From assembly GCA_025060325.1 (NCBI GenBank), contig JANXBW010000006.1:1-64000 (forward strand): a stretch of DNA of 64,000 nucleotides, read 5' to 3'. Below the pieces are notes generated by a model. That model had not been told where the DNA came from and did not search any database. It was given only the letters and a program-made list of their open reading frames with translations. The position numbers and the translations under genes were made by a program. Source of the DNA: Thermoguttaceae bacterium. GTDB lineage: Bacteria > Planctomycetota > Planctomycetia > Pirellulales > Thermoguttaceae. Shown one piece after another: positions 9,272 to 17,831 of the stretch (positions are counted from its first letter, which is position 1; every line of letters begins with the position of its first letter).

Positions 9272-10356
9272 GCAGGCCTCCTTGCCAGTTGGGGTCATCC
9301 GCAGCCTTCAAAACTCGGGCAATCCTTCGCTCAACCCGCCCACTCCGCCCCTAAAGCAAACACCGACCGCCTCAAATCGGGCGCTGGAAAGCTCGGTTTA
9401 GTGGGCTTGCCAACGCTGCTGCCCATTCGAGCCGGAGGATAGCATCTTCCCCAGGCCAGCTCGGGCCGGTCAAGACGACTCCCCGGTAGGCCTACTGATT
9501 AAGCCCGTTCTTTACCCGTTGGCCGCCGGTCCACCGAACCAACCTGTCAAGTCAAATGTACGCCGAAATCTCCGGCCGCGCCCATCGAAGCAACACGGAG
9601 GCAAGCGGACCCCCTACCGCTTAGCCGGAAATTCGACCGGGCACAGAGGTAGGTCCTGCCCGCTCGGCGGACTCTTCACTTGGCAGAAAAGATCGCTCCA
9701 AAGCCGGGTTGAGCGAAACTCCAAGAGGGGCCTCAAATTGCTTAAGCGCCGGAATCTCAACAGAGCTGTTCCAGAGAACTCATATTTCCCAAATTGCCTC
9801 TACTTCCTGGCCTAACTGCAAGTTAGAATCTTCGACTTGCTAGAGGCATGCTCCCTTGTAGCTTTCAAGAGGATTTTGGCTCAATCTGGCGTGTTGCGGA
9901 AAGGGCCCGCACGGCTGCTTTGCTAACCTGGCCGGAATTGGCCCCCGGTGGCACTGGGTGGCTACTGGCTGGCCTGAGCCCTGGGAGCTTTCCGCCCGGC
10001 ACGGTTGCAAAGTCCCATACCATCGTGGCTCCGAACACCCCGGCGGCCCGAAAAGTTAGGTTGTTCATCGCCGGGTAATGCGGTACCATTTCGGCCTTCG
10101 CCCCCAAGCGATCCCTCTCCCACGAGACGTCCCCCATTCTTGGGAGAAGGCCCCATCGAGCTCAGTCTGGCAGGCTTCGCCGGCTTGAGGGCTAGGGGAT
10201 TGGTATCCGAGCGAGAGGTGGTTGCCGCTGTTTCGGACTAGACTAGGCAAGATAAGCAAAATAGGGACTTCTGAAGAAGCCGTCTGTGAGCAATACCACC
10301 GCTTACCAGGGGAGTATCTGAGCAAGGGGAAAGCTCCCGGTGGGGAATGACCGTTC
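9272..10356. other. Roughly 1.1-kb gap between divergent genes
   Basis: I cannot support a gene here. Open frames at about 9519-9815 and 9848-10078 lack ribosome sites and have arginine/proline-rich compositions typical of read-through GC-rich DNA. No tRNA-like T-arm or terminator is visible. It must contain the promoters of the Mur-like gene and the fatty-acid cluster. Confidence 0.4.
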
Positions 10357-10872
10357 ATGCGCTTTTTCTTGATCGACAGAATCGACGACCTGGTTCCTGG
10401 AGAAAGGATCCGGGCAATTAAAGTGGTGTCGCTTGCGGAGGAATATCTCCGCGAACATTTCCCCTTAACGCCGGTTCTGCCCGGGGTCTTTATGCTTGAG
10501 GCTATGACCCAAGCAGCGGCCTGGCTCATTCGGGTGACGGAAGATTTTCGGCACAGCTTGGTTTCGCTGAAGGAGGCAAGCAACGTAAAATACGGCAAGT
10601 TTGTCGAGCCTGGCCAAATACTGGAGATCGAGGTCAACATTGTCGGCCAGGATGAAAAGACGACATCGGTTAGAGCCGTCGGCTCGGTCGAAAGTCGGAC
10701 GGCGGTACAAGCCCGGCTGACACTGACGCGTTCCAACTTGGCCGAGATCGATCCGCTGCTTGCCGAGGCCGACCAGCGAATCGTCAACCGATTGCGGGAG
10801 TGGTTTTGCAGTTATTGGCCCCAGTGGGCTCATATGTTGTCGGCCGGCCGGGCTTGCCCTAGTTCCCTTTAG
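10357..10872 (+). CDS. FabZ-like 3-hydroxyacyl-ACP dehydratase, first copy
   Basis: A 171-residue hotdog-fold protein of the FabZ family, which dehydrates 3-hydroxyacyl-ACP during fatty-acid elongation. The active-site region reads EHFPLTPVLPGVFMLEAMTQ, with catalytic His34 and Glu48 in place. It opens a five-gene + strand cluster (dehydratase, FabG, ACP, second dehydratase-like protein, FabF-like synthase). It is collinear without gaps through residue 52 with the second copy at 12399, so the two are paralogues. The C-terminal 25 residues (about 145-171) go beyond the usual domain. The ribosome site is weak; the ATG is the first fitting the family start. Confidence 0.9.
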   Translation: MRFFLIDRIDDLVPGERIRAIKVVSLAEEYLREHFPLTPVLPGVFMLEAMTQAAAWLIRVTEDFRHSLVSLKEASNVKYGKFVEPGQILEIEVNIVGQDEKTTSVRAVGSVESRTAVQARLTLTRSNLAEIDPLLAEADQRIVNRLREWFCSYWPQWAHMLSAGRACPSSL

Positions 10873-11004
10873 CCCCTGGGAGACCTCGGACGGGCTTCAC
10901 GCCGGTGCTCTTGCGGCTCTCACTTGCTGGACTTAGTTCCGCCCCCGGGCGATCAGCTAGCTGCCCCCGTTGGGGCAATTTAATCAGAATCGAGAAAGGA
11001 GGAT

Positions 11005-11775
11005 TTGGCCCCCCAATATCCCATGAATTTTGAGGGGAAAGTGATCCTTATAACGGGTGGAAGCCGAGGGATCGGACGGGCTTGCGTCCAGGATTTCGCA
11101 CGGCGCGGCGCGGTTGTCACCTTCGTTTATCAACAAAATCATCAAGCTGCAGAGGAACTAAGGGCGGCATTGGCCGCGGAAGGTCGGCAAGTGGCGGCCT
11201 ATCAAGCCGACGTACGCGACTCGGCTCGTGCTCGGGAAATTGTGGAGGCAATGGTGCAGGCCCATGGCCGGATTGACGTCCTCGTCAATTCGGCGGGCAT
11301 CATTCGCGACGGTCTCCTGGCTTCCATGACCGATCAAATGTGGGAGGAAGTGCTGGAGACGAACCTCACAGGCACCTTCAACTATTGCCGCGCCGTAAGT
11401 CAACAGATGATGTATCAGCGCAGTGGGGTGATCGTCAACGTGTCGAGCACGGCGGCCGAGTTTGCCCCCCGCGGCCAGGTCAACTATGCGGCCAGTAAAG
11501 GCGGCATCGAGGCACTTACTCGCGCCTTGGCCAAGGAACTTGCCCCGCGGAATATCCGCGTCAACGCTGTCGCCCCGGGGATGATCGAAACGGACATGAG
11601 TAAAGCAGTCCGGGGACTGGTAGGGGACCGCCTCCGCGAGCTTATCCCCTTGCGGCGGATCGGAGCGCCGGAAGAGGTCTCGGAGGTGATTCTATTTCTG
11701 GCAAGCGACCATGCCCGGTATATCACTGGGCAAGTGCTCCGGGTGGACGGAGGGCTTAGCTTAGGCGGTTACTAG
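11005..11775 (+). CDS. fabG: 3-oxoacyl-ACP reductase (FabG type)
   Basis: A short-chain dehydrogenase that reduces 3-oxoacyl-ACP with NADPH. It shows the Rossmann motif ITGGSRGIGRA near the N-terminus, NSAG in the middle, the catalytic Ser in VNVSSTAAE, the Tyr/Lys pair in YAASKGG, and the GMIETDM loop before the C-terminal GQVLRVDGG. The length is standard. The start is unsettled: a TTG at 11005 lies 2 bases after GGAGG, while the ATG at 11023 lies 20 bases after it and gives the more usual N-terminus MNFEGKV. It is the second gene of the cluster. A role in bulk fatty-acid synthesis or in a dedicated pathway cannot be told apart. Confidence 0.92.
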   Translation: MAPQYPMNFEGKVILITGGSRGIGRACVQDFARRGAVVTFVYQQNHQAAEELRAALAAEGRQVAAYQADVRDSARAREIVEAMVQAHGRIDVLVNSAGIIRDGLLASMTDQMWEEVLETNLTGTFNYCRAVSQQMMYQRSGVIVNVSSTAAEFAPRGQVNYAASKGGIEALTRALAKELAPRNIRVNAVAPGMIETDMSKAVRGLVGDRLRELIPLRRIGAPEEVSEVILFLASDHARYITGQVLRVDGGLSLGGY

Positions 11776-11874
11776 TCCTGCCCAAGGAACAGCGGTTGCT
11801 TCTTTCCTTGTTGATAATACCACCTGGGAGCGCAAGCAGGTCTTTCTTGCGGACTGGTGAGGAGGTTAAAGCGA

Positions 11875-12282
11875 ATGCCCACACGTGAGGAAATTTTTCA
11901 AAAGGTCAAGACAGTGCTGATGGAGGCCCTTGCTGTTGACGAGGACGAAGTCCGCCCGGAGGCAACGCTGGTAGGAGATCTTGGGGCGGAGTCGATCGAT
12001 TTCTTAGACATCGCGTTCCGACTGGAAAAGGCTTTCGACATTAAGATCCCACGGGGCGAGTTATTTCCCGAGGATATTCTCACCAACGATAAGTACGTAC
12101 AGGACGGCAAACTGACGCCGGCCGGTCTTGAAGAACTCCGCCGGCGCATGCCGTACACGAATTTGGATCAATTTGCCAAGAACCCCGCAGTCCAGGAGTT
12201 TGCCAACTTCCTCACGGTGGAAGACATCTGCCGATTTGTCGAGCGGAAGTTGGCGGCCGCTCAAGCGGCCGGCACGGTCTAA
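11875..12282 (+). CDS. Acyl carrier protein with long C-terminal extension
   Basis: A 135-residue carrier protein. Residues 1-60 match ACP, with the phosphopantetheine Ser40 in GAESIDFLD followed by the acidic helix region. Typical ACPs are near 80 residues; here a segment with TPAGLEELRRRMPYTNLDQF and a final helix (FLTVEDICRFVERKL) follow, the last resembling the normal ACP end, so the extra length is an insertion of about 40 residues before the final helix. GAGGAGG upstream of the ATG at 11875 sets the start. It sits between fabG and the second dehydratase-like gene and should carry this cluster's acyl chain. A phosphopantetheinyl transferase is not in the window. Confidence 0.9.
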   Translation: MPTREEIFQKVKTVLMEALAVDEDEVRPEATLVGDLGAESIDFLDIAFRLEKAFDIKIPRGELFPEDILTNDKYVQDGKLTPAGLEELRRRMPYTNLDQFAKNPAVQEFANFLTVEDICRFVERKLAAAQAAGTV

Positions 12283-12398
12283 AGGTTGGCGTTGGGCAGG
12301 CACTTTTTGCGGGGCGATGACCCGCTGAGCCGGTTTGGGCCTTGCGTCTTTTCCTCGGGGAATAAGCGTGTGGTTATGCCGGCAAATGGACCCAGCTG

Positions 12399-12911
12399 AT
12401 GCGATGGTGCTGGATTGATCGCTTCATCGAATTCGAAGCGGGCCGGTCGGCCAAGGCCGTTAAGGTCATCTCCCTGGCCGAGGACTATGTCCACGACTAC
12501 CTGCCTGGCTACCCGCTCGTGCCACGCTGCTTTGTGATCGAGGGTTTGGCCCAGACGGCCGGGCTCCTTGTCAGCCAGCAGTTTGACTTCCGCCTAAACG
12601 TCATTTTGGCCAAGATCCCCCGGATCGTATTTTTCCATGAAGCATTCCCGGGGGATGTCCTGACGTATGTGGCTCGGGCCGAATTCATCCGCCGCGATGG
12701 GGCGCTTACTTCCACGCAATGCTTGCGGGGGGAGGAGCTCCTGGCCGAGGGACAGATCTTTTTTGCCATTTTCGAGGCCGGCCAGCAAATGCCGCTCTTT
12801 CGCCGGGCAGACTTTCTCCATCAGTTGAGGATGCTGCGGCTTTTTGAAGTAGGGCGGGGTCCAGACGGCACGCCTCTGCCGCTCCCGGCCGAGCTAACCG
12901 AGCCGGTTTAG
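12399..12911 (+). CDS. FabZ-like hotdog protein, second copy, catalytic His replaced by Tyr
   Basis: A 170-residue paralogue of the dehydratase at 10357. The active-site segment reads DYLPGYPLVPRCFVIEGLAQ: Tyr34 stands where the first copy has His34, Arg43 replaces the Pro-Gly glycine, and Glu48 is kept. Two residues upstream there is a His32, which is not in the catalytic position by alignment. It may be a non-catalytic partner of the first copy, act on another thioester, or be a thioesterase-like variant. It follows the ACP gene on the same strand and precedes the FabF-like gene. Confidence 0.82.
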   Translation: MRWCWIDRFIEFEAGRSAKAVKVISLAEDYVHDYLPGYPLVPRCFVIEGLAQTAGLLVSQQFDFRLNVILAKIPRIVFFHEAFPGDVLTYVARAEFIRRDGALTSTQCLRGEELLAEGQIFFAIFEAGQQMPLFRRADFLHQLRMLRLFEVGRGPDGTPLPLPAELTEPV

Positions 12912-12990
12912 CCGCCAAGGCTAAGCCGCAGGAAGCCTCCTAGCCGTCCGGTGGAGGCGCGGCACCGACTTACACCTCCCTGTCAGTTGG

Positions 12991-13008
12991 TCAACAAAAC
13001 TTTGTTGA
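12991..13008. promoter_or_regulatory. Perfect dyad upstream of the FabF-like gene, possible operator
   Basis: TCAACAAA-AC-TTTGTTGA is an 8-bp perfect inverted repeat with a 2-base spacer, 65 bases before the synthase start. Its size fits a dimeric repressor site. A half-site-like CTTGTTGATAA occurs before the ACP gene (about 11808-11818). No regulator gene is adjacent. Confidence 0.4.
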
Positions 13009-13072
13009 TACGAAAACGGACAAGCGCAGGAAATCATTCGGCGGCACAAAGACCCTAGTGGGAAAGGCAGTC

Positions 13073-14356
13073 ATGCGGCGTCGCGTTGTTGTCACTGGGA
13101 TGGGGCTTGTTACGCCCCTAGGAGCTGACCTGGAACAAGTCTGGCAAAAGGTCCTCGCCGGGGAGTCGGGGATCGGCTACATCACCCTATTTGACGCTAG
13201 CAACTTTCCCACCCGGATCGCTGCGGAGGTCCGCGATTGGGACCTCCGCGATGTGGGCGAAGATCCCGAGCGGTGGAAATTCCAGGGTCGACACACACAC
13301 TTTGCAATCGGGGCGGCAAAAAAGGCGATGGCCGATTCCGGCTTGGATTTGGGGCGCATTGACCCGACGCGCTTCGGTGTTTACCTCGGAAGCGGCGAAG
13401 GGCAGCAGGATTTTGACCGCTTCACGCAGATGATGGTCGCCGGACTGGATGGCGAGGGGTTTGACGTCGTTCGGTTTACTCTCAAGGGGCTTGAAATCCT
13501 TAACCCCCTGGCAGAGCTGGAACAAGAGCCAAATATGCCGGCGGCCCATCTGGCCAGTCTGTTTGGCGCCCAAGGTCCGAATGTCAACTGTCTGACGGCT
13601 TGTGCGGCCAGTAGCCAAGCGGTAGGGGAGGCTGTCGAGATCATCCGCCGGGGCGAGGCCGATATTATGCTAGCCGGCGGCAGCCACACGATGATTCATC
13701 CGTTTGGAGTCACCGGATTTGTGCTCCTGACGGCCCTCAGCACCCGAAACGACGATCCCAAGCGGGCATCGCGGCCTTTTGACCGCAACCGCGACGGCTT
13801 TGTGTTGGGAGAAGGCGCCGGTATGGTGGTGCTGGAGGAACTGGAACACGCTAAACGCCGCGGGGCACGTATTTACGGGGAAATAACCGGCTACGGCTCG
13901 ACGGCCGATGCGTTTCGCATCACCGACACGCACCCAGAAGGCCGCGGTGCCATCAGCTGCATGAAGATGGCCTTAGCCGACGCCAGGCTCAATCTGGACC
14001 AAATCGACTACATCAACGCCCACGGCACCAGCACCGTGGTCAACGACCGAGTAGAAACGCTTGCGATCAAGCGAGTCTTCGGTGAACAGGCCTATAAGAT
14101 CCCCGTCTCGAGCACCAAGAGTATGTTAGGGCATCTTATTGCAGCGGCCGGGGTGGTCGAGCTAATCTTCTGCCTGCTGGCCATCCGCGACAATGTCGTG
14201 CCGCCGACGATTAACTACGAGTTCCCCGATCCGGATTGCGACCTCGATTACGTGCCCAACCAGGCCCGCGAGGTCCGCTGCGACCATACGTTGACAAATA
14301 GTTTTGGGTTCGGCGGCCAGAATGTCACCCTCATCGCCAGCCGCTTCACGGGCTAG
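13073..14356 (+). CDS. Beta-ketoacyl-ACP synthase, FabF family
   Basis: A 427-residue condensing enzyme that extends acyl-ACP with malonyl-ACP. The catalytic set is complete: Cys177 in TACAASS, His317 in NAHGTST, Lys349 and His354 in STKSMLGH. There is an insertion of about 14 residues before the active Cys compared with the classic FabF spacing (Cys163 in E. coli), around residues 110-150. I start at ATG 13073 (MRRRVVVTGMG); a GTG 15 bases earlier is in frame. It ends the five-gene cluster and is separated from the preceding gene by about 160 bases that hold a dyad. The chain it makes is unknown; no FabD, FabH or enoyl reductase is present here. Confidence 0.92.
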   Translation: MRRRVVVTGMGLVTPLGADLEQVWQKVLAGESGIGYITLFDASNFPTRIAAEVRDWDLRDVGEDPERWKFQGRHTHFAIGAAKKAMADSGLDLGRIDPTRFGVYLGSGEGQQDFDRFTQMMVAGLDGEGFDVVRFTLKGLEILNPLAELEQEPNMPAAHLASLFGAQGPNVNCLTACAASSQAVGEAVEIIRRGEADIMLAGGSHTMIHPFGVTGFVLLTALSTRNDDPKRASRPFDRNRDGFVLGEGAGMVVLEELEHAKRRGARIYGEITGYGSTADAFRITDTHPEGRGAISCMKMALADARLNLDQIDYINAHGTSTVVNDRVETLAIKRVFGEQAYKIPVSSTKSMLGHLIAAAGVVELIFCLLAIRDNVVPPTINYEFPDPDCDLDYVPNQAREVRCDHTLTNSFGFGGQNVTLIASRFTG

Positions 14357-15464
14357 CAGGTGTCAACAATTGGGCATTATTGCCTCCTGACGAGACAATC
14401 TGCGGGGATGCAAAAAATCGATCCTGGCCCCAAAGCGCTTGGTTTTCCGGGAAGCGAACCGGGGGAACTGGTCGGTCGTTAAGCCGCGGATTGGCTCCTG
14501 CTCGGCAAAGACCCGGCACCCAGCCCAGAAGCCCCCCTCGCGACTACAGCTTTTCTCTCGCGTTGCCAGGCTAAAAGGACGAGGCACTGCGGGTCCCGCG
14601 CCTCCAAATCCGGAGGCGGCACATCGCGGACCTCGCGCTTGCTGCGGCAAGTTGCTCGGGGCGGGGAATCGGAGAAAACAGTGGCTTCGCAACCCACGGG
14701 CAGGGGCTAGAAACGTTGCGAAGGAGGGCTCGAAGAGGGTGTGAGGCCGGAGAGCTAAGCCACTCCCGGCATGGGGAAAGGGTAGGATCGGGGTACGGGG
14801 CTTGGCACGATAATCTGCAGGCCCCACACCACGTAAAAGAAGGTGTGAAAAAGGCCCGGAAACTCTCAAGGCACTTAGCCCCTTTATTGCCCTGCCCAGT
14901 CCCTCGCGCAGGAGAGGGTCCTTCGGCGTGGCCCACCGGCAGATGGTGCCTTCGCACCCTTTTGAACCCTTGGCCAAGTAGACTTTTACAAAACTCGTCG
15001 CGAGACCAACCGCCCCGGTCCGCTAGGAGAACTCATGTCCTGCCACAGCGTCGTGGACAGCTCCGGCCGTAAGCCTCCCCCAAAGGCGAATCGAGCAACA
15101 GGGGCTTTTCGTTGAGGGCCAAGTTGAACTTCTGCGAGGCGGTATACGCTTGCCGCCCGAGCCAGCCTTATGTCACGGGCTGGTGCGAAGTTAGGCAGGG
15201 CTGCTCATCCCCAAGGGTAAAGTTTTCACCGAGTTTCTTGTGACACCCTCCCACGTAATGGAGCGCGAGCTTGGTCCAAGCCGCCCCGGGGGCATTTGCT
15301 GGAAGAAAAGGAGACGACGATTGAGAAGTTAGCGGCCGGGTCCAAGACAATTCTTGGCCCAAAAGAACAATGACGGTCAAATTGTACGACTAAATTTATC
15401 AACTCAATGAATAAAAAACCTCTAGAGCTTAAAGTAGAAATCTCTCGACAAAAATGGTAGAATA
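14357..15464. other. 1.1-kb gap after the fatty-acid cluster
   Basis: No gene can be supported. Open frames on both strands (for example about 14363-14977 on the minus strand) lack ribosome sites and recognisable domains. The last 100 bases (15375-15464) are markedly A/T-rich compared with the rest and probably hold the promoter of the next gene; a TAGAAT -10-like element lies at about 15456-15461. Confidence 0.4.
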
Positions 15465-15926
15465 GTGCGAAAATTGGAACAGAGTGGACGCACGAACTGG
15501 AGGCCCATGCCAGGCCCTATGGCCTCGGAAAGGTTAATCAGGAAGGCAATCCTTCTGGGAGCGGTGGCAGCTTTAGCTGCCGGGGCCGGACCTTTTCGCT
15601 CCTGTAGTCAGGATGGCTGCTGTCCCTGCTGTTCGACTGCTCTAGGCCGGCCGGCTGACGACCCCGCTTGCTGTGAACGATTGTCCTGTCCGTTAGAGCA
15701 AGCCGGTAAGCCCGTCGCCTGTCCGCCATTTTGCTCGTGTTGCGCTCCGAAGGAAACCGTCGGATACTGGAGTAATACAAGCGGGGGGCCCCAGCCGGCG
15801 AATGTATCTTCCACTGCTTCTTCCGAAATATCTCGGCCACCCAGTGCGTGGGCTACGGCCGAAGTCGGCGCTCCCGAGCGAAGTCCCCGCCTTCTCCTTC
15901 CTCTTCTTTGCCGGTGGCTGAAATAA
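15465..15926 (+). CDS. Small exported cysteine-rich protein (putative)
   Basis: A frame of 153 residues from a GTG, or 139 from the ATG at 15507. After a basic segment comes a hydrophobic stretch (AILLGAVAALAAGAGP), consistent with export, then a cysteine-dense middle: CSQDGCCPCC, ACCERLSCP, CPPFCSCC. The tail is Ser/Pro-rich without cysteines. I do not recognise a family. There is no strong ribosome site, so confidence is moderate; support comes from the signal-like start, the A/T-rich upstream DNA, and the neighbour at 16128, which is also exported and far richer in cysteine. Confidence 0.45.
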   Translation: MRKLEQSGRTNWRPMPGPMASERLIRKAILLGAVAALAAGAGPFRSCSQDGCCPCCSTALGRPADDPACCERLSCPLEQAGKPVACPPFCSCCAPKETVGYWSNTSGGPQPANVSSTASSEISRPPSAWATAEVGAPERSPRLLLPLLCRWLK

Positions 15927-16127
15927 TCCACCCTGGCCGAAACAGCGACTTTTCGCCTTAACGAATGCAGCGAGTCCCTAAGATCGTTTGGTCAACAAGG
16001 CCGAGTGTTTGCATTAAACGCTTTCCTTTGACGTTTGCCTGCTGGTGTCTACTCGGATGTGTTTCGTTTTGCTCGGATTTGGTGAGAAGTTTAACAAACC
16101 TTAAAAAGCAAAAGAGGAGGACATACC

Positions 16128-16565
16128 ATGACGCGTCGTGTCATGCTGCTGGTCGGTGTCCTTGGGGCGGTTGCCGGTTTGGTTGCTTGGGGGGCCTTGG
16201 CGGGTGGCAATGGCTCGGCGCCTGCCAGCGCGCCTAAGACGGCTGCCTGTGGATGTCCCAACTGTACCTGCGAGTGTTGTCCGCCTGGGCAGTGCTGCTG
16301 CCAAGCAACTGAGGGTTGTCCCTGCGGTTGCCAAGAGGGTGGAGAATGCTGCTGTAAGGATTGCCCCTGCTGCAAGGACTGTTGCTGTAGTGGTTGTGAG
16401 GGGTGCAATTGCGGAGACGGCACGTGTGAATGCCCTGGCTGCCAGTGCGACGAGGGCGGGCCCTGTACCTGCGAAAATTGCACTTGCGCTGGCTGCCCGG
16501 GAAAGGCGGCTACCGCTTGCCCCGTCACGAAGGCAATGGGTGGGTGCTGCGCCGTCCGGAGCTAG
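16128..16565 (+). CDS. Exported metallothionein-like protein with 36 cysteines
   Basis: A 145-residue protein beginning with a signal-like segment (basic MTRR, then hydrophobic VMLLVGVLGAVAGLVAWGALA). From residue 41 to the end there are 36 cysteines in about 105 residues, in CxC, CC, CCC and CxxC arrays such as CTCECC, CPCGC, CCCKDCPCC and CTCENCTCAGC, spaced by Gly, Glu, Asp and Lys; there is no His. The density resembles metallothioneins, but I know no named bacterial family with this pattern. It may bind Zn, Cu or Cd outside the cytoplasm, or form a disulfide-linked wall layer. AGAGGAGG just upstream of the ATG is a strong start, and a strong terminator follows, so it is a genuine, probably well-expressed gene. 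Confidence 0.85.
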   Translation: MTRRVMLLVGVLGAVAGLVAWGALAGGNGSAPASAPKTAACGCPNCTCECCPPGQCCCQATEGCPCGCQEGGECCCKDCPCCKDCCCSGCEGCNCGDGTCECPGCQCDEGGPCTCENCTCAGCPGKAATACPVTKAMGGCCAVRS

Positions 16566-16687
16566 TACGGTCGGAGACGGCTTTCGGTACCGGCTGCCGC
16601 TCCGTGCTTGCTAAGCACATGCCCGTTTAGAAACTCTCCCCGAGCCGATTGTGAGCACAAGAATCCCGCCCAGCGCGGCCAAAAAAG

Positions 16688-16732
16688 TTAACGCCTCCGC
16701 CAACGGCCATTTAGGCGGAGGCGTTTGTTTTT
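16688..16732. terminator. Bidirectional terminator
   Basis: AACGCCTCCGCC (16690-16701) and GGCGGAGGCGTT (16714-16725) are perfect 12-base complements. T-rich DNA follows on the + strand, and an A-run precedes it (T-run on the - strand), so it can stop both the cysteine-rich gene and the convergent gene at 16844. Confidence 0.92.
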
Positions 16733-16843
16733 GGCCAAGATGAATCTATACGGCAGCCAGTCTTACAGCATCTCCTGCGCAACTACCCTCAACGTTTGCC
16801 CTGCCCCAGCGTGGTCGCCGCTCCCCCAAATGGCTGGTATCAA

Positions 16844-17395
16844 TCAGGTACGCAACTCGGCAGGGTGAGCCGCAGGAAGGAACCGTTCGGCTAACGCCCA
16901 AGCGCCAAAGAGCACCGCGCTATAACCGAGATCCCCGATAAGCTGGTTTTGGAAGAAAGGCAGGGCTGCCACGTAACACTCTGCCAACCCCGCCCATGTC
17001 TTCGGATACCAATTCCCGATCGCCCAAACGGCAAAGTTGGTCAACACAAAGAATTGCAGCGCCCCGGCAAAGGCCACCGTGCCTACGCGCAATACCGAAA
17101 GCCGGCGGAGGAAAACCATCCCCAATACCACCTGGATCGCAAACGCCAGATAAACAAACGGCATATGCGGGTGAAAAGTTATTCTTAAGTCGCCAGCCAA
17201 AAGGCCGAGTGCAACGTCGCTTAGGAACATGGCGGCCAAAGGTATGCCGAAGGCTACGCGCCGATCGCTAAACGCGGCACCGCCGAAAAGCGCCATTGCC
17301 CCAATCGGAGTCAAGTTCGGCGGATGAGGAAGTAATCGCGCAGCTGCTGCCGCCAGAATCATTCCCAAGGCTACCCACAACCGGGCACACTGCAT
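16844..17395 (-). CDS. DUF6580-family membrane protein
   Basis: A 183-residue integral membrane protein with about five hydrophobic segments. The region PHPPNLTPIGAMALFGGAAF near residue 23 is the signature of the DUF6580 family, and a conserved NFAVWAIGNWYPKT stretch sits near residue 119. Family members are small membrane proteins, possibly substrate-binding components of vitamin-type transporters, but their function is not established. GGAGGAGA upstream of the ATG at 17395 is a good ribosome site. It is transcribed toward the shared terminator and has no operon partner. Confidence 0.85.
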   Translation of the reverse strand: MQCARLWVALGMILAAAAARLLPHPPNLTPIGAMALFGGAAFSDRRVAFGIPLAAMFLSDVALGLLAGDLRITFHPHMPFVYLAFAIQVVLGMVFLRRLSVLRVGTVAFAGALQFFVLTNFAVWAIGNWYPKTWAGLAECYVAALPFFQNQLIGDLGYSAVLFGAWALAERFLPAAHPAELRT

Positions 17396-17831
17396 GGGTT
17401 GGTCTCCTCCAAGGCCAAGTCTTCCTAGGTCGCTACTGCCAAAATCGGTCTTTTCGACTGAGCCAGCGGAGTCTAAGCGAGTTGAGCGAAGCTTGGTGCA
17501 ACTCCGATTATCGGTTGAAACCCGCTTAAAACCGCCACGTGCCTGTGTAAGGGCACTATTTTAGGCCCAATAGGCGGCCCTGCAAACAGGAACAGGCCGC
17601 CCTTCGCCCCCGAGGCGGAAGCTTAGGCAGCAGCCCCGGGAAAGATGGTTGCCCGCCACAAATGCTAGCTTCTGGGGAAAGTTGGGCGGCTTATTTAATC
17701 GTTGCTAGGCTCCCTGACCGATTAAACCGAAAGGCGAGATTTATCCGCACAAGCTGGTTCCGTCGGTTCAGCCAGCCGGAAGTGCTGCGATTGAAGAGAG
17801 CCAGGAAGGCACAGAAAGAAGGGTCCATCGG
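17396..17831. other. Intergenic region with divergent promoters
   Basis: About 435 bases between two divergent genes. I see no gene, repeat or clear promoter, though both start signals must lie here. Confidence 0.4.

Noticed and set aside
14363-14977. A 204-codon minus-strand frame after the FabF-like gene
   Set aside because: No ribosome site, Arg/Pro/Gly-rich composition, no recognisable domain, and shorter frames overlap it on the other strand; typical of GC-rich noise.
15035-15115. A 26-codon ATG frame after AGGAG in the 14.4-15.5 kb gap
   Set aside because: One short frame with a matching ribosome word is expected by chance in a gap this size.
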